39,787 nt of DNA from positions 1 through 39,787 of the forward strand of contig CAWUIO010000064.1 in assembly GCA_963922455.1 (NCBI GenBank), read 5' to 3'. The DNA is from CAWUIO01 sp963922455 (GTDB lineage: Bacteria > Bacteroidota > Bacteroidia > Cytophagales > Microscillaceae). The notes under the pieces are model-generated. The model was not told the origin of the DNA. It saw only the letters and a list, made by a program, of their open reading frames with translations, and did not search any database. The position numbers and the translations under genes are program-made. Below are positions 26,205 through 34,681 of the stretch, piece after piece (within the stretch, counting starts at the first letter, position 1; every line of letters starts with the position of its first letter).

Positions 26205-26463
26205 GAGAATAGAGGCCTGTTTGGGGACTTTACTTGTATTAGGGCTCTGTTTTTTGGGGCATTTGCGGTGCTTGATAGGGTTTGGCTGTCCTTGGATTTT
26301 CTCGGGGCAGGGTCTTGGGAGATAGGCCATAGTAGGAAATATCCGGGCGAGGGGCGATCTTTTTTAAAAGAAAAGGCAGGGGCGAATCACTCGCTGACTT
26401 AACTGGGCAGGCAAGTCCTGATTTTATATCTCGCCTCTCTTTTCTCTGCTCTCTAATCTTCTT

Positions 26464-26593
26464 CAGCTTAGGGATAGAGCGGCATGTTTGAGCTCGTGGG
26501 GGCCAGTGCGGAAAGGCAGCGAGTAGCGAAAGCCCGGCCCGCCTGGCAGGAATTTTATACAGGGCCAAGCTCGAACTAAAGCGGGCAAGCCCC
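26464..26593 (+). repeat. Intergenic structured repeat, copy F
   Basis: Full copy: GGGATAGAGCGG, TGTTTGAGCTCGTG, GGAAAGGCAGCGAGTAGCG and GAAAGCCCG. Distal stem GCCCGC (26537-26542) with GCGGGC (26581-26586), then AAGCCCC. Unlike most copies it lies between two divergent genes, 101 bp before the uvrB start, so it is not placed behind a stop codon. The rest of 26070-26694 holds the GA repeat, a CT tract and the expected promoters; no gene is seen. Confidence 0.92.
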
Positions 26594-26694
26594 AAATATT
26601 TTATAAAAAAGGCTCGGGTTCCGAGGGGCATTCCTTAATTTAGATGTTACGAAATATTTTTTTGAAGACATCTACGAAGTCCGGTTTACGAGAT

Positions 26695-28728
26695 ATGGAT
26701 TTTAAGCTAACATCAGAATTTGAGCCGATGGGGGACCAACCCGGAGCCATTCGGCAATTGGTAGAGGGGATCGTGAGTGGGGAAAAAGCCCAAACCCTAC
26801 TGGGGGTAACGGGATCGGGGAAGACGTTTACGGTGGCCAATGCCGTGGCCCAGTTGAACCGCCCAACCTTGATTATCAGCCATAATAAAACCCTGGCGGC
26901 GCAACTTTATGGGGAGTTTAAGCAGTTTTTTCCCGAAAATGCGGTAGAATACTTTATCTCCTACTACGATTATTACCAACCCGAAGCGTATTTGCCATCG
27001 TCTAATACCTTCATTGAGAAGGATTTGTCGATCAATGATGAGATCGAGAAACTGCGATTGAGCGCTACTTCGGCTTTGCTCACAGGAAGGCGCGATGTGC
27101 TGGTGGTGGCTTCGGTATCTTGTATTTACGGTATTGGGAATCCGGAGGAGTTTGGCAAGAATGTGATTGGCCTGAAAGTAGGGGAAAGCCTAAGCCGCAA
27201 TAAATTTTTGTTTCAGCTCGTGGATATACTCTACCAGCGCACGGAAACCGAACTGGAGCGGGGGACCTTCCGGGTGAAGGGCGATACCATTGATATATAT
27301 GTAGCCTATGATGATTTTGCCTACCGGGTATTTTTCTGGGGGGACGAGATTGAGGCGATCCAGCGCATTAACCCGCACAGTAACCAAAAGCTCTCGGATG
27401 AACGGCAGGTGACCATCTTCCCGGCCAATCTCTTTGTAACGGGGCAAGAGGCCTTGCATCAGGCTATTCACGAGATTCAAGACGATTTGGTGCAGCAGAT
27501 TAAGTTTTTTGAGCGGGAAGGGCGGCCCGAAGAGGCCAAACGCATCAAAGAGCGAACGGAATTTGACCTGGAGATGATGCGGGAGTTGGGGTATTGCTCG
27601 GGAATTGAGAATTATTCGCGCTATTTTGATCGGCGTGGCGTCGGGGAACGTCCTTTCTGCTTGCTGGATTATTTTCCGGATGATTATTTATTGGTGATTG
27701 ATGAGAGCCACGTGACGATCCCGCAGTTTCGAGGGATGTACGGGGGCGACCGGGCCCGGAAGACGAATTTGGTAGAATACGGCTTTCGCCTGCCCTCGGC
27801 TTTGGATAACCGGCCTTTGAAGTTTAATGAGTTTGAGGGCATGATCAATCAGGTACTTTACGTGAGTGCTACCCCGGCCGACTACGAGTTGATCCAATCG
27901 GAAGGGGTTGTGGTAGAGCAGCTGATCCGGCCAACGGGGGTGCCCGACCCGATGATTGAGGTAAGGCCCAGTACCAATCAGATCGATGATTTACTGGAAG
28001 AAATGGATAAGGCCATCAAAGAGGAAGGGCGGGTTTTGGTGACTACCTTAACCAAACGGATGGCCGAGGAGCTGAGCAAATATTTAGACCGTATCGGTAT
28101 CAAGTGCCGCTACATCCACTCGGAGATCAAACCCATTGAGCGGGTGGAGATTTTGCGGGAACTTCGCCTAGGGGTGATTGATGTCTTGATCGGGGTCAAC
28201 TTATTACGGGAAGGTTTGGACTTGCCCGAAGTTGTCCTGGTAGCCATCATGGATGCCGATAAAGAAGGTTTTTTGCGCAACGAACGCTCCCTGATCCAGA
28301 CTATTGGCCGGGCGGCCCGAAATGAAAACGGGCACGTAATCTTGTACGCCGATAAAATCACCGGCTCGATGGAGCGGGCTATTTCGGAGACCAAGCGGCG
28401 CCGGGAAATCCAGATAGCTTATAATACCGAGCACAACATCACCCCGCGCACGGTGAAGAAGAGTAAGGATGCCATCTTGAAGCAGACCAAAGTGGCCGAC
28501 CGGAAGACCACCAAGGCTTATTATATGGAGCCGGAAACGAGCAATATCGCCTCGGACCCCATTGTAGCTTACATGAGCACGGAAGATTTGGAAATGCAAA
28601 TTCAAATGACCCAGAAAGCCATGGAAAAGGCGGCCAAGGAGCTAGACTTCATTGAGGCGGCCCGCTTCCGGGATGAATTGGCCGGCTTAAAAGACCTGCT
28701 CAAGAAAAAGAGCAAAAGTACTTCCTAA
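26695..28728 (+). CDS. uvrB: Excinuclease ABC subunit B
   Basis: 677 aa from the ATG at 26695 (MDFKLTSEFEPMGDQP), the normal start for this family; an ATG 51 nt upstream would add 17 unusual residues. UvrB verifies DNA damage handed over by UvrA and recruits UvrC in nucleotide excision repair. Walker A is GVTGSGKTFT, the beta-hairpin that inserts into DNA is YYDYYQPEAYLP, and DESH is motif II. The helicase C-terminal motifs include GVNLLREGLDLPEV and QTIGRAARNENG. The C-terminal UVR motif (about residues 630-675) that binds UvrC is present (KAMEKAAKELDFIEAARFRDE). All expected domains are complete. Confidence 0.97.
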   Translation: MDFKLTSEFEPMGDQPGAIRQLVEGIVSGEKAQTLLGVTGSGKTFTVANAVAQLNRPTLIISHNKTLAAQLYGEFKQFFPENAVEYFISYYDYYQPEAYLPSSNTFIEKDLSINDEIEKLRLSATSALLTGRRDVLVVASVSCIYGIGNPEEFGKNVIGLKVGESLSRNKFLFQLVDILYQRTETELERGTFRVKGDTIDIYVAYDDFAYRVFFWGDEIEAIQRINPHSNQKLSDERQVTIFPANLFVTGQEALHQAIHEIQDDLVQQIKFFEREGRPEEAKRIKERTEFDLEMMRELGYCSGIENYSRYFDRRGVGERPFCLLDYFPDDYLLVIDESHVTIPQFRGMYGGDRARKTNLVEYGFRLPSALDNRPLKFNEFEGMINQVLYVSATPADYELIQSEGVVVEQLIRPTGVPDPMIEVRPSTNQIDDLLEEMDKAIKEEGRVLVTTLTKRMAEELSKYLDRIGIKCRYIHSEIKPIERVEILRELRLGVIDVLIGVNLLREGLDLPEVVLVAIMDADKEGFLRNERSLIQTIGRAARNENGHVILYADKITGSMERAISETKRRREIQIAYNTEHNITPRTVKKSKDAILKQTKVADRKTTKAYYMEPETSNIASDPIVAYMSTEDLEMQIQMTQKAMEKAAKELDFIEAARFRDELAGLKDLLKKKSKSTS

Positions 28729-28952
28729 GTGAATGTAATAAATTATAAAAAAACGAAGGCTTTGTTTGGTGTTTCCAGAAAAGTGTTCTATATTTGAAGT
28801 GTTGATGCAAAAGAGTGTCAAGTTTTGTGGATAAGACTTTTCTTAGATTAACTAAATATTTTCTCAGAAAAGCTTGTAACAAAATACGATACTCCGCGTA
28901 ATCTAAAGTGTAGTTAAAATCAATTCAACATGTCGCGCTTACAAATAAATCG

Positions 28953-29209
28953 CCCTTCATCCGGGTTCGGGAGTGAACAGGATGGGGACCTACGTACAGA
29001 GCGGACTTGCTTCTACGAATCAAATGTCATTATGTATTCAAGCATTTGGAGCAAAAGTCCAGCAAAAAGTAGGGAACACGTCGGGAAACCGGCGGGCGAA
29101 CCGATGGTGTAAGCAAACTTAGCCCTCCCCATCGGAAAGCCCCCCACACCACAGGAAGTGGTTTTCCGAAATTCCCTAAAAAAACGTCAGATTCGCTCGC
29201 TTCGGCGAG
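28953..29209 (+). ncRNA. Candidate structured RNA (chain of six perfect hairpins)
   Basis: Within 257 bases the plus strand can form, in order: CCC/GGG plus CATCC/GGATG plus GTTC/GAAC (28953-28987); GGACTT (29003-29008) with AAGTCC (29055-29060) enclosing CAAATG/CATTTG; GTCGG-GAAA-CCGGC, a GNRA-type tetraloop (29080-29093); CCGATGG (29101-29107) with CCATCGG (29129-29135); ACCAC-AGGAA-GTGGT with flanking CGGAAA/TTTCCG (29133-29168); and CTCGC-TTCG-GCGAG, a UUCG tetraloop (29196-29209). Two ultra-stable tetraloops of this kind favour RNA. It matches no family I can name (not RNase P, tmRNA or SRP by their core motifs). The same stretch also has an open frame with one internal stop, so an old coding fragment is the alternative. 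The region 28729-28952 holds nothing else I can identify. Confidence 0.45.
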
Positions 29210-29380
29210 AAACCAAAACACATTTCTTTTGCACTGCCATCAAAGCAGGCAATTGAGCTTTTAATCGTTGAAGTATTGTTGGGATTGTACCCGGTAGTTA
29301 AACGGTTGCTCTAGTTTGTTGAGTGGAGACACAAACATTCCCTTATTTGGTGCATTACATATTATTTCAAGGTAAGATTG

Positions 29381-29440
29381 GGGCAGCCCCCGGTCCTTGT
29401 TCCTACGTACACCCGGGAACGTGGGCTTTGGGCCGGGGTC
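29381..29440 (+). repeat. Probable fragment of the intergenic repeat (distal stem only)
   Basis: GGGGCAGCCCCCGG opens it and CCGGGGTCAAGC closes it. CCCCGG (29388-29393) pairs with CCGGGG (29433-29438), and the loop includes GGGCTTTGGG, also seen in the loop of copy H. The conserved GCGAGTAGCGAAAGCCC core is absent, so this is either a decayed tip or chance similarity. The rest of 29210-29764 shows no gene. Confidence 0.4.
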
Positions 29441-29764
29441 AAGCTAGTCTCGGTTTTTGATCCTAGATCGTAGGTTTACGATGTGTAGTAGAGATTAGGG
29501 TTTTATAGAAGTAAAATCTGAAACGCTAAAAGGCTACTCTGTAAATTTCCTAGGCCGTCCCATATCTCGGCCGAGGGGTAAATTAAAAATTGAAAAATTT
29601 TAAATGCTATCGTAATGGAAAATAGTACCCAAAGTATTCAATTAAGACAGCGTACATACATTTATGCCTAAAATTGAACTATTTCTAGGTGAAGCATGGG
29701 TCATAGGCTCTTCTTAAAGCCCATTCCATCTAACTAAGCGAGCACTTGGTTTGATGTAAGATTT

Positions 29765-30454
29765 CTATTGTTTTTTCACTTTTTTTGGAGCCTCTTTTCC
29801 CTCTTCCCCATACATCCCCTTATATGTTAGAATTGCCAGTATCGCGCCCATCGGCGGGGCGGTCAGGTAAATCCATTGGTCTTGCCATAGCTTAGCGATG
29901 AGTGCCGGGCCCAAAGACCGCGCTGGATTCATCGAGGCCCCGCTGATGGGACCGGCAAATAGTGCTTCTAGTAAGACGGTTAAGCCAATGACCCCTCCGG
30001 CCAGGGCTAGGTTTTCTTTGGGCCCTCTCACCACAAAAATGATGACCAGCATCAAAAAGTAAGTCAAAATTAGCTCGAGTAGCCAAGACTGCCCCACCGA
30101 TCCTGCCGGTACCGTCGCCCCGTAATGGGCGTGCCCCGGAAAAAGCAGCCACAAGGTACCGCTCGCCGCACTCGCCCCCAAAAACTGCGCCCCCCAGTAG
30201 GGCAGCAAGTCCTTTCTTGCCAAATCTCCCGATACCCAAAAAGCCAAACTCACCGCCGGGTTGATATGGGCTCCCGAAGTCTCTCCAAAGGTGTACACCA
30301 TCGCGATCACAATCAGCCCAAAGGTGATGCTGATGCCCAAGTGGCCGATAAGTCCGCCTTGGAGGTCATTGACAACAACGGCCCCCGTCCCAAAGAAAAT
30401 GAGGGCGTAGGTGCCGATAAATTCGGACAAGTATTTTTTCATGGGATTACGCAT
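29765..30454 (-). CDS. Aquaporin / aquaglyceroporin, NIP-like
   Basis: 229 aa, six membrane helices. The two half-helix motifs are NPA at 65-67 (SGAHINPAVSL) and NPA at 176-178 followed by Arg179 (GPISGASMNPARSLGPAL). The second block is the form typical of plant nodulin-26-like intrinsic proteins and their bacterial relatives rather than of AqpZ, whose helix 5 carries a His where this one has Ala (about residue 164). A wider pore passing glycerol or other small uncharged solutes is therefore likelier than strict water selectivity (inference from family). Start at 30454, or at the second Met (residue 5). No arsenic genes are nearby, although bacterial NIP-like channels are sometimes found with them. 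Confidence 0.92.
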   Translation of the reverse strand: MRNPMKKYLSEFIGTYALIFFGTGAVVVNDLQGGLIGHLGISITFGLIVIAMVYTFGETSGAHINPAVSLAFWVSGDLARKDLLPYWGAQFLGASAASGTLWLLFPGHAHYGATVPAGSVGQSWLLELILTYFLMLVIIFVVRGPKENLALAGGVIGLTVLLEALFAGPISGASMNPARSLGPALIAKLWQDQWIYLTAPPMGAILAILTYKGMYGEEGKEAPKKVKKQ

Positions 30455-30624
30455 ATCCTAAATTAAGAAAACAATTGGAATATGACGTATAGTTCGGACA
30501 TATGGCTTTATAATCTCAGGTGAGTAAGGATAGGCATTATAGGAGGATAGGTGAGTCCGCTGGGGCAACATACATCATAAGGGGGTATTTATAAAGCTAG
30601 TCAGGATATGGTCAATTTGGAAAG

Positions 30625-30684
30625 CCTCCTTGGTAGCCAAGCAAAACGGAGTCCTAACCCTCCATTAGGCTAAGCACCAAGGGG
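30625..30684. other. Two-stem hairpin after the beta-propeller gene
   Basis: CCTTGGT (30628-30634) pairs with ACCAAGG (30676-30682), extended by CC/GG across one bulged T. An inner CCTAA (30653-30657) pairs with TTAGG (30665-30669). It lies 15 nt beyond the stop codon of the minus-strand gene at 30699. There is no T-run after it, so it is not a classical terminator; it may protect the 3' end or be a decayed mobile element tip. Confidence 0.5.
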
Positions 30685-30698
30685 ACCTCCTTATGTAT

Positions 30699-32558
30699 TT
30701 AAAACTGGTAGGCCGAAACCAAGCGGTTCTTCTGATTCAAAAAGACCCGATTATCTATCTGGTCGGTAACATAGCTTGGGGTTTTATCCTCGAGCGGAAT
30801 TTTAAAGAGGAGTTTCCCGCTTTCTTTGTCCAGGCAGCGGATTTGATTGCCTTCCTCCTTCATATTGCAGACAATCAGTTGGCTGTCTTGGGTCAAGGTA
30901 GCATTGTAAAAGCGCTTTTTGGTAAACGCGTACAGGGTGTTGTTTCCGATGTTGGCATTAAATGAACTAAAATCAATTTGGCCTTCGGTTTGGTCACCAG
31001 CGCTGTAATATGAACCGTTGGACAGGGCTTGTAACTCGCTGATGGTTGATAAGCTTCCCTGGATGTCTAAATCTATGCCTGCTACATAGGTTAGGCCAAA
31101 TTGCCCTAAGCCCATCAAGGCTGTGCTTGAAGTGACGGGGTCAAAATTTTGGGTGTAGGCTAAACTACCTTTCCGGTCAACAAAGGCCATATGCTGCTGG
31201 GAGTAAATATAGTAGCCCTGGGGGCGAATTTCCAGGTTAAAAATGGAATTTTTGGTCTTTTTGAAATCGATGGCCTCATGTAAAACGTGCAAATTGCCTG
31301 ATTTTAGGTCAAAGGAATAGAGTGATCCCCCTTCGTAAAAAGCTACTTCTTTTTGGCCACTTGTTTCATCGATGGCGGCCGAGGGAATGGCTTTAAACTT
31401 GACGTCTCTTTTCCAGATTTTAGCCCCGCTTTCGTAGCGTAGGATATTTGACTTTTCACTGGATAGATAAAAGAGGCCCGTCTCGATAGGCAGTACTTGA
31501 TAGGCAAAACCAGCCAACTTTTCCTTCCAGATCTTTTTGCCCAGTAGTACCTTCATAATCACGCTGGACTTTTCCTCACTGCCAATGCCATAATAGGCAT
31601 CATTGATTTCGATGACGTCGTATAATCCGTCTACCTGGGCGAAATTTTTCCAGAGAAAGCGTTGGCTGGAGGGGTCTAAGATGTTAAAGCCTTTTTCATC
31701 AAGGATGACCACTTGTTTTTTGCTATTGATAAAAACATCCCGGAGTTCACCACCTAGTTTGAGCTTAGAACCGGTAACATCCTGTCCGTTTTTACTATCA
31801 AAAATTTGCAGCTTTTCTTTAATGCCCGCATATATTTTTTGGTCTGGGGAGGAATAAATAAGGGCTTTCAACTCCTTAGGTAGCACCTTAGACCAAACAA
31901 TGCTTCCCTTAGCATAGTCAATCACGGTGATTTTCTTTTTTTCCCCTATGAGCATTTGCTCATCATGCATAAGGCTCGGAGGGGTACTCAAAAACCCATC
32001 TTGGTTTTTGAAGATTTTTTTGATCAATCCGGTAGATTCTCCTAGATCGATGCTCCACTTTATTTTGCCGTCTGTATAGTCAAATAAAAGGAGTTTATTG
32101 CTTTTCTCCTGGGTAGCCTCAAAGACAATGCTGTTGATTTGCGGAAGTACGTGGTATAAGCCAATTTTTAAGCCCTCGTTTTTGGAATCAAAAAGGATTT
32201 CTCCATTGGTAGAGTTGATCAATAAGCTACGGGATTGACCGGGAAGCCCACTGAGGTTGGTTTCTACCAGAAAAATAGGCAATGGGTCTATTAGTCTGAA
32301 GGTTTGGCGGTCTATGGCTTTAAGCTCTGCGTGTTGCCACTTGATGTCACCGGTATTATTATCCAGGCCGAGGAGTCCTTTATCTCCTGAGGCAATGATG
32401 ATCCCGTCGTTAGACTGCTCAATCCAGCTAACCTTGTAAAGACTTTCTTGTAAGTCAATTTCCCAGAGCTTTTTTTGGGCTTGGGCCTGGTGGGCATACA
32501 TGGTAAAAAGTAAGGCAATACAGAAGCCTACGAGTTGTACAGTAGATCGAATTTTCAT
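30699..32558 (-). CDS. Secreted PQQ-like beta-propeller protein
   Basis: 619 aa with a signal peptide ending HQAQAQ. The mature part consists of repeats such as GLLGLDNNTGDIKWQH, LLFDYTDGKIKWSIDLGE and TVIDYAKGSIVWSKVLP, the bladed pattern of PQQ_2/BamB-like propellers in which a Trp closes each blade. There is no enzymatic motif and no Cys lipobox, so it is periplasmic or surface-located and probably a binding or scaffold protein. The aquaporin gene lies 244 bp downstream on the same strand. Confidence 0.82.
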   Translation of the reverse strand: MKIRSTVQLVGFCIALLFTMYAHQAQAQKKLWEIDLQESLYKVSWIEQSNDGIIIASGDKGLLGLDNNTGDIKWQHAELKAIDRQTFRLIDPLPIFLVETNLSGLPGQSRSLLINSTNGEILFDSKNEGLKIGLYHVLPQINSIVFEATQEKSNKLLLFDYTDGKIKWSIDLGESTGLIKKIFKNQDGFLSTPPSLMHDEQMLIGEKKKITVIDYAKGSIVWSKVLPKELKALIYSSPDQKIYAGIKEKLQIFDSKNGQDVTGSKLKLGGELRDVFINSKKQVVILDEKGFNILDPSSQRFLWKNFAQVDGLYDVIEINDAYYGIGSEEKSSVIMKVLLGKKIWKEKLAGFAYQVLPIETGLFYLSSEKSNILRYESGAKIWKRDVKFKAIPSAAIDETSGQKEVAFYEGGSLYSFDLKSGNLHVLHEAIDFKKTKNSIFNLEIRPQGYYIYSQQHMAFVDRKGSLAYTQNFDPVTSSTALMGLGQFGLTYVAGIDLDIQGSLSTISELQALSNGSYYSAGDQTEGQIDFSSFNANIGNNTLYAFTKKRFYNATLTQDSQLIVCNMKEEGNQIRCLDKESGKLLFKIPLEDKTPSYVTDQIDNRVFLNQKNRLVSAYQF

Positions 32559-33316
32559 ATGTATTTAAATAGTTTGATGGTTAAAAGTGTAGAAACCTCT
32601 TTCTACAAGATCTTTTTCAGGCAAGACACAATCCTGCCAATCAAGGCCTTTCCATAGAGAAGCTTTTTTTATAATCTTCATAAGAAATATTATTGTAACA
32701 AGAGTGGGCCTAACGAAGCCAATAATCCATAGAAATACTTATCCTTACTTCCCGCCCATTATTACCGCCTCCGTAGGGAATATTGTAGTGACTTGTTGGA
32801 TTTAATATCCCGTCATTCTACCCCTTTTGGACAGCTTGATTGAGCAAGTAATTTGAGGACAAGATACCCCATTAGGAAATTACTTAGGTCAGGTTTGTTT
32901 CTTAAAAGGAAAACTTGTATAAGCTTGATTATCAAATGCTAAGCTCTTGGTTAAGATGGGCGTATCTAAGGTGCAAGGTAGGCGTGGTAAAATTCTTTTC
33001 ATGAGATAATTGCTTTAAAAGTTGCTACTAGTGAAGATCTATTTATACTAGGTTTATTTTTTGCCCCGCTTTTTTTAGGTGGGGCAAAGTAAATAATTAT
33101 TTCTTGCAAGAATAAATATAATTAAAAATAAAGTTAAACAGACTATTTATTATATAAATAACTTCTTTCTTCAATACCCTGCAAACATAAGCTAAAATAA
33201 CAGTAATGCCAAATTTACTAACATTTGATAGTATTTTTGGCTTGATGAGGTAGGAATACACCCAGAATTATGCTTTGTTGATACCTCATTGTTTAATTTA
33301 TGTTGGTTTTTTTCTT
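32559..33316. other. Long AT-rich intergenic region, no gene seen
   Basis: About 760 bases without a credible reading frame on either strand. It includes an inverted repeat TTTGCCCC (33060-33067) / GGGGCAAA (33081-33088) whose loop contains seven T residues. No T-run follows the stem on either strand, so it is not a clear terminator. The region upstream of 32558 should hold the promoter of the propeller gene. Confidence 0.55.
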
Positions 33317-33448
33317 CAGCTGAGGGATAGAGCGGCCTGTCTGAGCTCGTGTGGGCTTTGCGGGGAAAGGCAGCGAGTAGCGAAAGCCCGACCCCGGCGG
33401 CAGGGTACTAGAATAAGAGCACCCTACTCCACCGCCGGGGGCAGCCCC
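33317..33448 (+). repeat. Intergenic structured repeat, copy G
   Basis: Full copy: GGGATAGAGCGG, TGTCTGAGCTCGTG, GGAAAGGCAGCGAGTAGCG and GAAAGCCCG. Distal stem CCCCGGCGG (33392-33400) with CCGCCGGGG (33432-33440), capped by AGGGT/ACCCT, then GCAGCCCC. It ends 22 nt from the stop codon of the minus-strand TRAP binding-protein gene. Confidence 0.92.
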
Positions 33449-33470
33449 TAAAAAATACATTTAGCTGTTT

Positions 33471-34613
33471 CTAAGAAGGAATCTTATACTCCGCCTTCTG
33501 CAATTTGTTATAGAATGCTTTTTCGGTAAGCACCGACCACTTGGAGGCCCGGTCTAAAAATTCTTTGTAACTGGCGTAGACTTTCTTGCTGACGGGGTCA
33601 TTGCCTACCAGCTCATCCAGGGCTTCGTCATTGTATTTTTTAAGTTGGGCGAGCACGTCTTCGGGGAATTCGCGGAGCTGGACGCCTTCTTCGTTTACGA
33701 GTTTGTCCATATAAATGGCATTTTGAGCATCAAACTCCGCCAGCATCCAAGCCTGTACGCGAAGGGAAACATTGTAGAGGATGGCTTTGAGATCCTCGGG
33801 CAGTTCATCGTAGACTTTTTTATTGATCATGAACTCAAGCTGGGTGCCTGGTTCGTGCCATCCGGGGGTGTAGTAGTACTTGGCAATTTTGTGGAAGCCC
33901 ATCGTATAGTCATGGTAAGGGCCTACCCACTCGGTGGCATCGATGACGCCCCGCTCTAAGCTGGTGTAAATTTCCCCACCGGCCACCAAGATGGCGGTAC
34001 CCCCGGCTTTTTCCAGGGCTTTTCCGGCCAGTCCGGGTAGGCGCATCTTGAGGCCTTTGAGATCTTCGGTCGATTTGATTTCCTTATTAAACCAGCCGCC
34101 CATTTGCACCCCGCTATTGCCGCCTAGAAAGGGATAGAGGTTGAAGTCGGCGTAGACTTCTTTCCAGAGCTCGTAGCCCCCCCCACTGAGGAGCCAAGAC
34201 TGGATTTGCTGGGCATTCATGCCAAAGGGGATGGCACAGAAAAACTGGGCGGCCGGGGTTTTGCCCGACCAATAGTAGGGAGCGCCACAGCCCATATCGG
34301 CATTACCACTGGATACCGCATCAAAAACTTCCAAGGCCGGGATGAGCTCTCCTCCTCCATAGACTTTGATATTAATGCGTCCATTGGAAAGCTCCTTTAC
34401 CCAGTCGGCAAAAAAATTGGCGGCTTCCCCAAAAATCGGAAACTTGGGGGGCCAGGTGGTGACGAGTTTCCAGCGATATTTTTTACTGGTGATGACATTG
34501 GGTCCTCCCGAAGGCTGGGTTTTGTCTTGAGAATTACCCGAACAAGCCGATAACATAGAGGCCGCTCCGGCCGCCGCCATGGCCCCATTTTTAAGGAAAT
34601 CTTTTCTTTTCAT
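33471..34613 (-). CDS. dctP: TRAP transporter substrate-binding protein (DctP, TakP-like)
   Basis: 380 aa. The N-terminus MKRKDFLKNGAMAAAGAASM precedes LSAC, so it is exported and probably lipid-anchored at the Cys. The body has the TakP-type TRAP features: VTTWPPKFP, IKVYGGGELIPALEVFDAVSSG, MRLPGLAGKALEKAGG and DATEWVGPYHDY. Proteins of this group bind 2-oxo acids such as pyruvate, or similar organic acids; the exact ligand is not certain. The Arg in MRLPG is the position that usually binds the carboxylate. It is the third gene of a QMP unit, 68 bp after the large membrane subunit. Repeat copy G follows its stop. Confidence 0.92.
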   Translation of the reverse strand: MKRKDFLKNGAMAAAGAASMLSACSGNSQDKTQPSGGPNVITSKKYRWKLVTTWPPKFPIFGEAANFFADWVKELSNGRINIKVYGGGELIPALEVFDAVSSGNADMGCGAPYYWSGKTPAAQFFCAIPFGMNAQQIQSWLLSGGGYELWKEVYADFNLYPFLGGNSGVQMGGWFNKEIKSTEDLKGLKMRLPGLAGKALEKAGGTAILVAGGEIYTSLERGVIDATEWVGPYHDYTMGFHKIAKYYYTPGWHEPGTQLEFMINKKVYDELPEDLKAILYNVSLRVQAWMLAEFDAQNAIYMDKLVNEEGVQLREFPEDVLAQLKKYNDEALDELVGNDPVSKKVYASYKEFLDRASKWSVLTEKAFYNKLQKAEYKIPS

Positions 34614-34681
34614 TAGTTAAGGTGTTTAAATAGTGCCTAGATGAGGGGTAAAATACAGATAAAATCAATCCGGTCAAAGGA

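Noticed and set aside
26239..26631. Minus-strand 130-codon open frame upstream of uvrB
   Set aside because: It runs through repeat copy F and the GA/CT tracts, has composition unlike the real genes, and is explained by the high-GC repeat.
28958..29000. Resemblance to the reverse complement of 5S rRNA (TTCGGG...AACAGGATGGGGACC)
   Set aside because: Only a short stretch is similar; the 5S helices I and III and the normal length of about 110 nt are not found on the minus strand.
29030..29221. Minus-strand 63-codon frame opposite the hairpin-rich region
   Set aside because: It is the complement of the structured region with no start context or homology that I recognise.
33060..33088. Inverted repeat as a rho-independent terminator
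   Set aside because: The T-run is in the loop, not after the stem, and the nearest genes end or start too far away.
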